From Geodermatophilus nigrescens (GTDB lineage Bacteria > Actinomycetota > Actinomycetes > Mycobacteriales > Geodermatophilaceae), in contig NZ_FQVX01000001.1 in NCBI RefSeq assembly GCF_900129495.1, positions 744,001 through 808,000 of the forward strand: a stretch of DNA of 64,000 nucleotides, in the 5' to 3' direction. Under the pieces are notes generated by a model, which saw only the letters and a program-made list of their open reading frames with translations, was not told the DNA's origin and did no database searches. Both the position numbers and the translations under genes were made by a program. This document shows, piece after piece, positions 43,060 to 51,933 of the stretch; position 1 is the first letter of the stretch; every line of letters begins with the position of its first letter.

Positions 43060-44404
43060 CCCGGCCCGCGAGCTGCTGGATCTGCCCGTAGTCGCCGTAG
43101 CCGGCTCCCACGACGTACCCGGCACCCAGGCCCGCGCCGAGCGCGGTCATCCGCACGAGGCGCTTGCCCTTCTTCTTCAGCCGGTGGCCGGCCTCGGCGA
43201 CCTCCTCGGGCACCTGCCCGACGGCGCGCTCGGCGCGCATCGCCGCCCGCAGCCCGGTCTGCCCGAGCTCGGCGCCGGCCTCGGCGGCCTTGGTCACGGC
43301 CGCGGCGGCGAGCCCCGCACCCGCGCCGAGCGCCTGCCGGGCCACCTCGGCGCCGGCGTTCGCGCCGGTCTGCAGCGCGTGGCCGGTGGTGGCGAGCAGG
43401 GGAGCGGCCGCGGCGGCGCCGGAGCGGGTGGCCCCGAGGACCTGCGCGGCCGCGCTGCTGACGGCGGGCCCGGCGGCGGCCGCGCCCGAGCGGGTGGCCT
43501 CCCGCACCTGCTGCACGGCACCGCTCACGGCGGGGCCGGCGGCGGCCGCGCCGGAGCGGGTCGCCTCGCGCACCTGGTGCACGGCGCCGGTCACCACGGG
43601 CGCGGCCGCGGCCGTCACCTGCTCGAGGCGCGCGCGGCCGGTGGCCGGCACGGAGGCGGCGGACCGCCGGGCCTTCGCCGCCTTCCGCCCGGCCTTCGCC
43701 GCCTTCCGCCCGGTCTCCCGGCCGGCCCGCGAGACCGAGCGGGACGCCGAGCGCTGCGCCTTCCGCGCCGTCCGCCGCGCGCCCCGGGAGACCCGGGCCG
43801 TCGGCTGCTGCCGGCGGCGCAGCAGGGCGAACACGACGGCGCCGACGGCCAGCGCGGCGGCCACGGCCGCCCCGATCCGGCCGGCCGCACCGCCCGCCGG
43901 CTGCTCCGTGCGGCCGAAGTCGCGGTCACCGGGCTGCGCCACCGGCGGCGGGGCCGGCAGCTCCTCGGCGACGGGCGCGGCGTCGGCCGGCGCGTCGGGC
44001 AGCGGCACCGGGTCCGTGGTCGGGCCGCCGACGACCGTCGCCGCCTCGGGCTCCGCGCCCTCCGCGGGCAGCAGGCTGTCGGACTCCGACGTCGTCGCCT
44101 GGATGCCGTAGTGCCGGTAGAGCGCGGCCTCCTGATCGGTGCTGAGCTCCCGGCTCTCGCCGTAGCGCGGCGCGCCGTCGACCAGCCCCCGCTCCACGGC
44201 CACCTGCACGTGCTCCCCGGAGCCGGCGGCGCCGACCAGCGGGACGACGACGGTCGACCCGGAGTGCTCGGCGTAGAGCCACTCGGGCTGCCCGGTGTCC
44301 TCGTCGGCCAGCAGCGCCGTCACCGTGCCGATCTCGTTGCCGTCGCGGTCGACGACGGTCTTGCCGATCCAGTCCGTGACCTGGTCCCTGTCGGGCAGTG
44401 TCAT
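43043..44404 (-). CDS. PRC-barrel domain protein with basic and Ala-rich repeats
   Basis: A 453-residue protein. An N-terminal PRC-barrel (about 1-100; DRDQVTDWIGKTVVDRDGNE and WLYAEHSGSTVVVPLVGAA) is followed by an acidic/Pro linker and one transmembrane helix (about 178-197). A very basic Lys/Arg/Ala histone-H1-like stretch follows, then three near repeats of VREATRSGAAAAGPAVS. The C-terminal glycine-zipper segment GAGLGAGYVVGAGYGDYGQ ends it. ATG 44404 has GGGGAG. PRC barrels often sense or bind partners at the membrane; the basic part could bind DNA or wall polymers. Function unknown. Confidence 0.8.
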   Translation of the reverse strand: MTLPDRDQVTDWIGKTVVDRDGNEIGTVTALLADEDTGQPEWLYAEHSGSTVVVPLVGAAGSGEHVQVAVERGLVDGAPRYGESRELSTDQEAALYRHYGIQATTSESDSLLPAEGAEPEAATVVGGPTTDPVPLPDAPADAAPVAEELPAPPPVAQPGDRDFGRTEQPAGGAAGRIGAAVAAALAVGAVVFALLRRRQQPTARVSRGARRTARKAQRSASRSVSRAGRETGRKAAKAGRKAAKARRSAASVPATGRARLEQVTAAAAPVVTGAVHQVREATRSGAAAAGPAVSGAVQQVREATRSGAAAAGPAVSSAAAQVLGATRSGAAAAAPLLATTGHALQTGANAGAEVARQALGAGAGLAAAAVTKAAEAGAELGQTGLRAAMRAERAVGQVPEEVAEAGHRLKKKGKRLVRMTALGAGLGAGYVVGAGYGDYGQIQQLAGRVTGRS

Positions 44405-44779
44405 CGCGTCTCCCCACCTGAGGGCCGGGCCCTCCTGGCCCGGCCGCACCGCGTATCCGACGGCCCCTACCCCGCGACCCCCGGGCCAACCGGCCCGGAA
44501 ATGCAGCGGCGGGACGGGGACGACCGTGGCACGCTCCTGCGGCCCGTGGTCAGCAGCCGGGCGGCATCGCCGCCGCAGGTCCTGCGCGTCGGCCACGGGC
44601 ACCTGTAGGGGTACTGCGCTGTGGACGCACGGGTTCGACTCCCGACGCCGTCCGGCGCCCGGCCATCCCGGCCCCCGGCGGTCTGCGGCGCTGCGCGCGT
44701 CCCCCGCCGCGGGCCCGGCCGGGCGCCGGGCGGTCCGCGTCCGGGCGCGGCCGGTCAGCGAGCGGGAGGAGGCGGGGAC
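44405..44779. other. Non-coding divergent region (375 bp)
   Basis: Between the divergent PRC-barrel and SPFH genes. I see GC-rich short dyads (for example GGGCCGGGCCC near 44425) and a T-arm-like CGGGTTCGACTCCCG at about 44630-44644. No matching acceptor stem was found, so I see no tRNA. It should contain both promoters. Confidence 0.4.
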
Positions 44780-45487
44780 GTGCGGGTCGTCGTGCAGGAG
44801 TGGGAGCGGGTCCTGGTCTACCGGGACGGCCGCTTCGCCGAGGAGCTGGGCACCGGGCGGCACCGCCGGGCGCGCCGCAGGCGGCGGTTCGTGCGGGTCG
44901 CCGTCCGCCCGCGGCTGCTCGTCGTCCCCGGTCAGGAGGTGCTCACCGCCGACGGGCTGTCGGTGCGGGTCAGCCTGACCGTGACCGCCCGGACGGCGGA
45001 CCCGCGGCGCTGGCACGAGGCCGTCGACGACGCCGACGCGCTGGTCTACGCCACGGTCCAGGTGGCGCTGCGCGAGGTGGTCGCCGGCCGCACCCTCGAC
45101 GAGCTGCTCGCCGCCCGCGCGACCCTGGCCGACGAGGTCCGCGAGCGCGTGGGCACCGCGCCGGAGACCGTCGGCGTCGTGCTCGAGCGGGTCTGGCTGC
45201 GCGACGTCATGGTCCCGGCGGAGCTGCGGCACGCCGCGGCGGAGGCCGCGACGGCGCGGGCGCAGGGCCAGGCGGCGCTGGAGCGGGCGCGGGCCGAGGT
45301 CGCCGCCACCCGGGCGATGGCCAACGCCGCGCGGATGGTGGCCGAGCAGCCGGCGCTGCTCTCGCTGCGGACGCTGCAGGCGGTCGAGGCCGGCCGGGCG
45401 ACCGTCGTCCTCACCACCGGCGCGGCGGGCCCGGGCGTACCCGGCGTCGTGCCCGGCGGGGTCCCCGGAGTGGTCGAGCCGGGCTGA
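44780..45487 (+). CDS. SPFH / band-7 domain protein
   Basis: A 235-residue stomatin-like protein without a transmembrane segment. It begins RVVVQEWERVLVYRDGRFAE and has SVRVSLTVTARTADPRRWHE, ALVYATVQVALREVVAGRTL, LERVWLRDVMVPAELRHAAA and the coiled-coil AQGQAALERARAEVAATRAMA. GTG 44780 follows GGGAGGAGGCGGGGA. Lacking an N-terminal anchor it may be peripheral. Role unknown; relatives organise membrane complexes. Confidence 0.85.
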   Translation: MRVVVQEWERVLVYRDGRFAEELGTGRHRRARRRRRFVRVAVRPRLLVVPGQEVLTADGLSVRVSLTVTARTADPRRWHEAVDDADALVYATVQVALREVVAGRTLDELLAARATLADEVRERVGTAPETVGVVLERVWLRDVMVPAELRHAAAEAATARAQGQAALERARAEVAATRAMANAARMVAEQPALLSLRTLQAVEAGRATVVLTTGAAGPGVPGVVPGGVPGVVEPG

Positions 45488-45493
45488 CCGCAG

Positions 45494-45524
45494 GCCGGTG
45501 GCCGGGACTCACCCGGCCACCGGC
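45494..45524. terminator. Bidirectional terminator
   Basis: Perfect 13-base arms GCCGGTGGCCGGG / CCCGGCCACCGGC with a 5-base loop, overlapping the last codons of the convergent MFS gene. Confidence 0.75.
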
Positions 45525-46780
45525 TCCCGGCGGGCGGCGGTCTCGTCGGCGCGCAGCCCACCGGCGGTGACCGCCACCAGCGCCAGCAGCGGCGGCACCG
45601 TGCCGGCCAGCAGGAACACCCACCCGGTGCCGAGCAGCGACCCCAGCGGCGCGGCCAGCGCCATCGACACCGGCAGGAACGCCAGTGACACGAAGAAGTC
45701 CAGGCTCGACACCCGGCCCAGGTACTCCGGCGCCACCCGCACCTGCAGCAGCGTCCCCCAGACGACCGCGCCGGCCGAGTACGTCGCCCCGACGACGGCC
45801 GTGCACAGGGCCACCAGCCAGACCTCGTCCGCGACGCCGACCAGGGCCATCGGCGCGGTGCCCAGGCCCCACACGAGCGCGAGGAACGACAGGTCCCGCC
45901 GGGGCAGCGGCCGCGAGGCCACCACCACCGCGCCGACCACCCCGCCGGCGCCGAACGCGGCCAGCACCGCCGCGAACGCCCCGGGCCCGCCGCCGGCGCC
46001 GGTGACCACGAACGGCAGCAGCACCTCGATCGGACCCTGCACCAGCACGAGGATCGCGCTCGCCAGCAGCAGCGTCGTCCGGATCCAGCGGGTGCCCAGG
46101 CCGTAGCGGACGCCGTCGCGCACGTCGCGCAGGCTCCCGCCGGAGTGCCCGTGCGCGGGTGCCGCCGGGCCCGGGGCCGGCCGCGGCAGGCGGGCGGCGG
46201 CCAGCGCCGCCGCCACCTGGGTGGTCGCGACGACCGCGAACGACCAGCCCGGCGAGGTCTCGCGCACCACCAGCCCGGCCAGCGCGGGCCCGGCCACCAG
46301 CATCGCGACCGGCCGCAGCACGCCCTCCAGCCCGTTGACGGCGAGCACCTGGGCGACGGGCACGGTGCGCGGGACCAGCGCGGAGTAGGCGGGGAAGAAG
46401 AAGCCGTCGGCCAGGCCCAGCAGCAGCGCCAGTCCCGCGAGCACCGGCGTCGTCAGCGCCTCCCCGAGGGACAGGGCGGCGAGCAGCGCCGTCCCGCCCG
46501 CCTTGACCGCCGCCACCCCGGCGAGGACCGCGCGCTGGCTGCCCCGGTCGGCGACCGCGCCGCCCGCCAGCACGGCGAGCAGCACGCCTACGGACGCCGC
46601 GGTGGCCACGGCGGAGACGTCGCCGGCGTCGCCGCCGGTGGCCACCAGCTGGAAGACGTAGGTGACCGTCCACGTGCCGGTGCCGACCAGCGACAGCGCC
46701 AGCACCGCCGCCAGCCACCGATAGGGCCCGCCGCGCAGCGGGGCGAGGATCCCGGCGGTGCGTGTCGGACCCGAGTGCAC
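45509..46780 (-). CDS. MFS transporter
   Basis: A 423-residue carrier with about 12 helices; helix 1 is RWLAAVLALSLVGTGTWTVT. Features include AGGAVADRGSQRAVLAG between helices 2 and 3, LADGFFFPAYSALVPRTVP, and VWGTLLQVRVAPEYLGRVSS, typical of the MFS_3/enterobactin-exporter-like group. GTG 46780 lies 8 bases after the hydrolase stop, so the two form an operon. Divergent AraC-type regulator upstream. Substrate unknown. Confidence 0.86.
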   Translation of the reverse strand: MHSGPTRTAGILAPLRGGPYRWLAAVLALSLVGTGTWTVTYVFQLVATGGDAGDVSAVATAASVGVLLAVLAGGAVADRGSQRAVLAGVAAVKAGGTALLAALSLGEALTTPVLAGLALLLGLADGFFFPAYSALVPRTVPVAQVLAVNGLEGVLRPVAMLVAGPALAGLVVRETSPGWSFAVVATTQVAAALAAARLPRPAPGPAAPAHGHSGGSLRDVRDGVRYGLGTRWIRTTLLLASAILVLVQGPIEVLLPFVVTGAGGGPGAFAAVLAAFGAGGVVGAVVVASRPLPRRDLSFLALVWGLGTAPMALVGVADEVWLVALCTAVVGATYSAGAVVWGTLLQVRVAPEYLGRVSSLDFFVSLAFLPVSMALAAPLGSLLGTGWVFLLAGTVPPLLALVAVTAGGLRADETAARREPVAG

Positions 46781-46788
46781 GGCGCCGC

Positions 46789-47619
46789 TCAGGCCTGGCC
46801 GACCGGCGCGGGCGCCCCCACGCCGGAGCGGCTCAGGAAGTCGAGCACCGTGCCGGCCACGTCCGCCCAGCCCGAGTCCGCGCCGAGGGAGTGCCCGCGG
46901 TCGGGGAAGGACACGAACTCGGTGACGCCGGTGCCGTGCCGCCGCTGGATGCGGTACGCCGCGCGGGAGGCCGCCTCGGGCACCGTGCGGTCGCGCCCGG
47001 CGGCCACGACGAGCACCGGCCCGCGCTCCCGCCGGGTCGCGACGGCGGCCTCGCTGCGCGGCGTGAACGCGGCGAAGCCCGCCTGGAACAGCGGCCGCGC
47101 GGGGGAGGGGATGGCGTAGTCGGTCCAGAGCCGGTCGGCCTCCTCGCGCGGCACGGCGCTGGCGAACCCGCGCGCCCAGGTGTCCGGGGTGTGGGCCCAG
47201 GTGCGCCGGCGCAGGCCGGGGCGCGACAGCACCGGCCAGGCCGTGCGCAGCTGCGCCGGCGGCAGCACCAGGTTGCCGCGGAACTGCGCCGGCGAGAGCG
47301 CCACGCACGCCCGGGTCAGGCCCATCCCGTGCAGCTTCTGCGCCACCAGGCCGCCGAAGGAGTGCCCGACGACGACCGGCGGCGAGGGCAGCCCGGCGAT
47401 GACCTCGGCATGGTGCCGGGTCACGTCCTCGATGCCCACGCCGGCCACCGCGTCGGGGTGCGCCCGCGCCTCCTCGGTGGTCGGCGGCTCGCCCGGCCAA
47501 CCCGGCGCGACGGGGTCGTAGCCGCGGGCGGCGAACAGCTCTCCCCACGGCGTCCAGCTGCTGGCGTGCAGCCAGAGGCCGTGCACGAAGACGACGGGGA
47601 CGGGCGCGGCAGCGGTCAC
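46789..47619 (-). CDS. Alpha/beta hydrolase
   Basis: A 276-residue hydrolase beginning PVVFVHGLWLHASSWTPWGE (oxyanion region). Nucleophile Ser is in VVVGHSFGGLVAQK, the acid residue probably in VLVVAAGRDRTVPE, and His in FPDRGHSLGAD. First gene of the hydrolase-MFS operon, divergent from the AraC-type regulator. Substrate unknown; with an exporter it could form a detoxification unit. Confidence 0.9.
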   Translation of the reverse strand: MTAAAPVPVVFVHGLWLHASSWTPWGELFAARGYDPVAPGWPGEPPTTEEARAHPDAVAGVGIEDVTRHHAEVIAGLPSPPVVVGHSFGGLVAQKLHGMGLTRACVALSPAQFRGNLVLPPAQLRTAWPVLSRPGLRRRTWAHTPDTWARGFASAVPREEADRLWTDYAIPSPARPLFQAGFAAFTPRSEAAVATRRERGPVLVVAAGRDRTVPEAASRAAYRIQRRHGTGVTEFVSFPDRGHSLGADSGWADVAGTVLDFLSRSGVGAPAPVGQA

Positions 47620-47843
47620 GGCAGGCCTCCGGGGTGAGGTCGCGGCTCCCGGTCGGGCCGCGGGTGCCGCGGACGCTAGGGGCGCCCGGCCCGCCGTGCT
47701 GTGCCCTGACTGACCGGGACCGGACCCTGGGTGCCCGGTCCGTTGGCCGCGCGCGGCGGGCTTCCGTCGTCCGCCGGGCCTCGCCAGGATGACCGACGAC
47801 CCGCGACGACGACGTCCGCCGACCCATCCCTCCCGGAGCCGCC

Positions 47844-48842
47844 GTGGCCACCCTGGTCGACACCGACGGGCTCGACCCCGCCGACCGCCGTCCCGGCCGG
47901 GTGGCCGAGCTGCTCGAGGGCACCATGTCCTCGCGCATCCGCTTCCCCGACCCGTCGGTGCCCGCCCGCGCGCGGCTCGACGGCTGGGACCTGGGCGGCG
48001 TCTCGGTGATGCGCCTGGACCTCACCGGCGAGGTGACCCTGCTGCGCACCGCCCGGCACGCCCGCGCCGACCCCGAGCCCGTGCTCTCGCTGGCCGTGCA
48101 GGAGGCCGGCACCGCGCGGCAGGAGCAGTTCGATGCCCAGCGGGAGGTGGCCGGCGGCGAGCTGTCGTTCACCGAGGTCTCCTCGCCCTACGAGTACCGC
48201 TGGTCGGGGCGCGGGGTGTGCCGGGCGCTGCGCATCCCGGCCGCGCGCCTCGGGCTGCCGGTCGACACCGTCCGGCGGGCGCTGCCGGTGGCCGGGACCA
48301 GCCCCCTGTACGACCTGGTGCGGGCGCACGTCACCCAGCTCACCCGCGACGTCTCCCAGCTGGCCGCCGAGCCGCTCGTGCACTCGCTGGCCTCGGCGAC
48401 GGTCGACCTGACCCGGGCGCTGCTGGCCTCCGCCGTCGACGGCGCGCGCGGCACCGCGGACGTGCTCGGCGAGACGCTGCTGACCCGGGTGCGCGCCTAC
48501 GTGCGGCGTCACCTCACCGAGCCCGACCTCGACGCCGAGCGGATCGCCCGCGCGCACGCGGTCTCGGTGCGCCACCTCTACCGGACCTGCGCCGCGGCGG
48601 GGCTCAGCCTCGAGCAGGAGGTGATCTCGCAGCGGCTGGAGGGCGCCCGCGCGGAGCTGGCCGGGCCGGGCGCCCGCTCGATCGCCGTCGTCGCCCGCCG
48701 GTGGGGGTTCACCGACCCGTCCTACTTCGCCCGCCGCTTCCGCGCCGAGTACGGGGTCAGCCCGCGCGAGTGGCGCGACCTCGCGCGGGGCGAGGTGCTG
48801 GCCGGTGCTCCGGCCGGACCCGGTGCCCCGGCCGCGCGCTGA
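47844..48842 (+). CDS. AraC-family transcriptional regulator
   Basis: A 332-residue regulator with an AraC-binding-like-2 N-terminal domain (about 30-190) and a C-terminal AraC HTH pair (about 220-320; RIARAHAVSVRHLYRTCAAA and IAVVARRWGFTDPSYFARRF, then RAEYGVSPREW). GTG 47844 follows GGAGCCGCC. Divergent from the hydrolase-MFS operon with 224 bases between, so a likely controller of it. Confidence 0.9.
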   Translation: MATLVDTDGLDPADRRPGRVAELLEGTMSSRIRFPDPSVPARARLDGWDLGGVSVMRLDLTGEVTLLRTARHARADPEPVLSLAVQEAGTARQEQFDAQREVAGGELSFTEVSSPYEYRWSGRGVCRALRIPAARLGLPVDTVRRALPVAGTSPLYDLVRAHVTQLTRDVSQLAAEPLVHSLASATVDLTRALLASAVDGARGTADVLGETLLTRVRAYVRRHLTEPDLDAERIARAHAVSVRHLYRTCAAAGLSLEQEVISQRLEGARAELAGPGARSIAVVARRWGFTDPSYFARRFRAEYGVSPREWRDLARGEVLAGAPAGPGAPAAR

Positions 48843-48845
48843 CGG

Positions 48846-49241
48846 TCAGTCGCGGCCGACCACCGCGGTGACCAGCAGCAGCTTGAGCAGCCAGTCGCCG
48901 GCGTGGATCGCCGCCTGCTGCCACGGCACCTTCTCGTGGAAGACGGAGCCGGTGAGCAGCACCGCGGGGAAGGCGGCCCACAGGCCGGTGGCCAGCGCGA
49001 CGGTGTCTCGCGGGCCCCGCGCCGGCAGCCGGTCGGCGAGCACCGACACGGCGGCGGCCACCGTCGCGCTGCGGGCCAGCTCGACCGGGGCGACGACGGC
49101 CGGCGACGCCTGCGGCCCCGCGTAGGCCTCGTCGAGCTCCGCCAGCCGCGAGCCGAACGCGGCGTACCAGGCCGAGCTGGCGACGAAGGACGCCCCGGCC
49201 GCGGCCGCGACCCGCGCGGCCCTCCTCGTCCCACCGTCCAC
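48846..49241 (-). CDS. DUF1761 family membrane protein
   Basis: A 131-residue protein with four predicted helices. The DUF1761 pattern is visible: AAGASFVASSAWYAAFGSRL at the start, GLWAAFPAVLLTGSVFHEKV and AAIHAGDWLLKLLLVTAVVG. GTG 49241. Three bases separate its stop from the convergent AraC-type gene. Function unknown. Confidence 0.8.
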   Translation of the reverse strand: MDGGTRRAARVAAAAGASFVASSAWYAAFGSRLAELDEAYAGPQASPAVVAPVELARSATVAAAVSVLADRLPARGPRDTVALATGLWAAFPAVLLTGSVFHEKVPWQQAAIHAGDWLLKLLLVTAVVGRD

Positions 49242-49381
49242 GTCTGCCTCCTCGGATGCCTGTGCGGGGACAGACCGGCACCGGCCGCGGGACTCATCGG
49301 CCCGCGTCGCCGGGGCGCCGCGGCGAGCGTGTGCGCCCACGCCGCACCCCCGGGCGCGGGATGCGGCGCGGGCGCACACGG

Positions 49382-50005
49382 TCAGCCGTAGCGGGTGGCC
49401 AGCAGGGAGACCTCGGCGACGTTCGTGGTCGGCGGCATCGTGGTGGTGAACACGACCGTGCGCGCCACGTCGGCCGGGGTGAGCGCGGCGCCGTCGGCGG
49501 TGCTCTGCGTGGCCACCCACCCGACGGCGACGTGCCGCACCCGCACCAGCGTGCCGCCGAGCTCCACCCGCAGCGTGCGGGCGAGCTGGGCGGCCCCGGC
49601 GGCGGTGGCCGCGTGGACCGCGAACGCGGGCACCAGCTCCGACGCCGCCGCCGACCCGACGAGCACCAGGTCGGCCGGGCGGTCGTTGGCCGCCGCGGTG
49701 AGCAGGTCGTCGAGGAACGCCCGCGCGGCGAGCACCGCGTCGCCGGCGCCCTGCTCGACCATCGCCGCCCACTTCTCGGCCGGCGTCAGCCCGAACGGGC
49801 CGCCGCCGATGCCGCCGAGCGCCGCGACCACCAGGTCGACGCCGCCGAGCCGCTCGCGCACGCCGTCGGCGTCGGCCACCACCTCCCGCGCGGTGGCCAC
49901 CTGCTCCACCTGCGCGCCGCCCGCCCGGAGCTCGGCGGTCACGGCGTCGGCGATGAGCGGCAGGCCGATCACCACCGCGCGCCGACCCGCGACCGGGGCG
50001 CTCAC
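49382..50005 (-). CDS. Degenerate SDR-like protein
   Basis: A 207-residue Rossmann-like protein related to short-chain dehydrogenases but lacking the key residues. The glycine-rich TGxxxGIG is absent (GRRAVVIGLPLIADAVTAEL), and the YxxxK site reads VHAATAAGAAQLARTLRVEL, with Tyr to His and Lys to Ala. VVAALGGIGGGPFGLT replaces the NAG motif. GTG 50005 overlaps the nhaA stop by 4 bases. Probably a non-enzymatic paralogue or partner of the SDR encoded at 51930-52808. Function unknown. Confidence 0.75.
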   Translation of the reverse strand: MSAPVAGRRAVVIGLPLIADAVTAELRAGGAQVEQVATAREVVADADGVRERLGGVDLVVAALGGIGGGPFGLTPAEKWAAMVEQGAGDAVLAARAFLDDLLTAAANDRPADLVLVGSAAASELVPAFAVHAATAAGAAQLARTLRVELGGTLVRVRHVAVGWVATQSTADGAALTPADVARTVVFTTTMPPTTNVAEVSLLATRYG

Positions 50006-51933
50006 GCCGGCTCCCCGACGGGCGGGCGCACCGGCAGCGCGTCGTCGAGGTCGTTCTCGTCCTCGGGCTCGGGCGCCGCCGCCCTGACGCGCGTACGTCC
50101 GGCGGTCATCTCCAGCGCGGTGCGCATCGGGGCGACGTCGAGCGGGCCGTCGTAGAGCTGCCCGTTGACGAAGAAGCGCGGCGGCTCCTCCAGGCCCATC
50201 TCGCGGCCCTCGTCGTCGTCCTCCCGCACCCGTGCGGCGAACGAGCCCTCGGCCACCGCGGCGTCGACCCGCGCCAGGTTCAGCCCGGCGTCGACGGCGC
50301 AGCGCCGCACGGCGCGGTCGTCGAGCCGGCCGGCGCGGGCGGCCAGCGCGTCGTGCATCGGCCAGAAGCGCGACTGCGCGGCGGCGGCCTCCGCGGCCTC
50401 CGCCGCGCGCAGCGACACCGGGTCGTCGGTGAGCAGGTGCCGGTACACGAAGACCAGGTCGTCGCCGAGCGAGCGCCGCAGCTCGTCGACCACCTCCGCG
50501 GTGCGCCCGGCGTTGGTGAACACGAACGACGCGTAGACGACCAGCTCCATCGGCGCCCCGACCCGGCCGCGCACGTGGTCGCGGGTGGCGCTCACCGGCC
50601 GGCCCAGCCGCTGCCGCCCGGGCAGGCGGGTGCGGTCGATCGCCCGCACCACCGCGACGGCGCCGAGCGCCACGACGGCGGCGGTCACCGACGCGGCGAG
50701 CACGCCGATGCGGGCCTGCGACGCCAGCGCCGGGTCGTCGAGCGCCAGGTCGATGATGAACAGCGAGATCGTGAAGCCGACGCCGCTGAACAGGCCGGCC
50801 GCGACCACGTGCCGGGTGAACAGGCCCGACGGCAGCCGCCCGACACCCAGGCGCACCGCCGCCATCGACGCGCTGGCCACGCCGAGCACCTTGCCGAGCA
50901 CCAGCCCGGCGACGATCGCCCACGTCAGCCCGGAGGTCGCGGCGTCGGCCAGCGTCTCGCCGGTGAGCACGACCCCGGCGTTGGCCAGCGCGAACACCGG
51001 CACGACGACGAGGTTGACCCACGGCCGGAACAGCCGCTGGCCGCGCTCGTTCACCGACACCGACCGGGTCAGGCTGAGCACCGCCCGGTGGGCGCCCCCG
51101 GAGGTCGGGGTGCGGCCGTAGTCGCGCGCCGCGGCCTCCGCGGCGTCGACCTCGTCGGGGCTCGGCGGGTGGATCGGCAGCAGCAGCCCGATGGCGACGC
51201 CGGCCACCGTCGGGTGCACGCCCGAGGCGAGCACGCCGAGCCACACCGGCACGGCCAGCAGGAGGTAGGCCCCGCCGCGCCAGACCCGCATCCGGCTGAG
51301 CCCGACGACGGCGACCAGCCCGACGGCGGCGACCGCCAGCGGCAGCAGCGTGAGGTCCTCGGTGTAGGCGACGGCGATGACCGCGAGCGCGCCGACGTCG
51401 TCGACCACGGCCAGCGCCAGCAGGAACGCCCGCAGGTTGACCGGCACCGAGCGGCCGACGATCGCCAGCAGCCCCAGCACGAACGCGGTGTCGGTGGAGA
51501 TGACCACGCCCCAGGCGGCGCGCGCCTCGCCGGGCTGGTCGGTGGCCCCGGCGATCGCGAGGAACACCAGCGCGGGCACGACCAGCCCGGCCACCGCGGC
51601 GACCACCGGGATGCGGATGCGCCGGGTGTCGCGGAACTCGCCGAGCACCAGGTCGCGCTTGACCTCCAGGCTGATCAGGCAGAAGAACAGCGCCATCGCG
51701 GCGTCGTTGACCCAGTGCCGCAGGTCCATCTCCAGCACCGCGTCGCCCAGGCTGATGGCGAACGGGGTGTGCCAGACGTCCTCGTAGGCCGAGCCCGGCA
51801 CGTTGGCCCACAGCAGCGCGAGCAGCGTGGCGACCAGCAGCACCCCGGCGGCCGCGGCGTCGGAGTCGGCCACCCGCATCGCCCGCCCGAGGAACGAGGG
51901 CCGGTCCTCCTCGGCGCGCAGGACACCCCTCAC
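50002..51933 (-). CDS. nhaA: NhaA Na+/H+ antiporter fused to a thioredoxin-like domain lacking CxxC
   Basis: A 643-residue fusion. Residues about 12-440 form NhaA with NDAAMALFFCLISLEVKRDL, the ion-binding Asp178-Asp179 pair (LALAVVDDVGALAVI) and GVGFTISLFIIDLAL. Residues about 462-610 match the DsbA/thioredoxin_4 domain fused to NhaA in many actinobacteria. Where CxxC belongs the sequence reads YASFVFTNAGRTAEV, with no cysteine, while the cis-Pro loop (EEPPRFFVNGQLYDG) is kept. The domain is thus redox-dead and may be structural or a protein-binding module. Overlaps both flanking SDR-like genes by 4 bases. Confidence 0.9.
   Translation of the reverse strand: MRGVLRAEEDRPSFLGRAMRVADSDAAAAGVLLVATLLALLWANVPGSAYEDVWHTPFAISLGDAVLEMDLRHWVNDAAMALFFCLISLEVKRDLVLGEFRDTRRIRIPVVAAVAGLVVPALVFLAIAGATDQPGEARAAWGVVISTDTAFVLGLLAIVGRSVPVNLRAFLLALAVVDDVGALAVIAVAYTEDLTLLPLAVAAVGLVAVVGLSRMRVWRGGAYLLLAVPVWLGVLASGVHPTVAGVAIGLLLPIHPPSPDEVDAAEAAARDYGRTPTSGGAHRAVLSLTRSVSVNERGQRLFRPWVNLVVVPVFALANAGVVLTGETLADAATSGLTWAIVAGLVLGKVLGVASASMAAVRLGVGRLPSGLFTRHVVAAGLFSGVGFTISLFIIDLALDDPALASQARIGVLAASVTAAVVALGAVAVVRAIDRTRLPGRQRLGRPVSATRDHVRGRVGAPMELVVYASFVFTNAGRTAEVVDELRRSLGDDLVFVYRHLLTDDPVSLRAAEAAEAAAAQSRFWPMHDALAARAGRLDDRAVRRCAVDAGLNLARVDAAVAEGSFAARVREDDDEGREMGLEEPPRFFVNGQLYDGPLDVAPMRTALEMTAGRTRVRAAAPEPEDENDLDDALPVRPPVGEPA

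Noticed and set aside
44630-44652. tRNA T-arm-like sequence CGGGTTCGACTCCCG with a possible 3' acceptor strand
   Set aside because: No complementary 5' acceptor, D-arm or anticodon stem at any plausible distance upstream; the T-stem has only four pairs.
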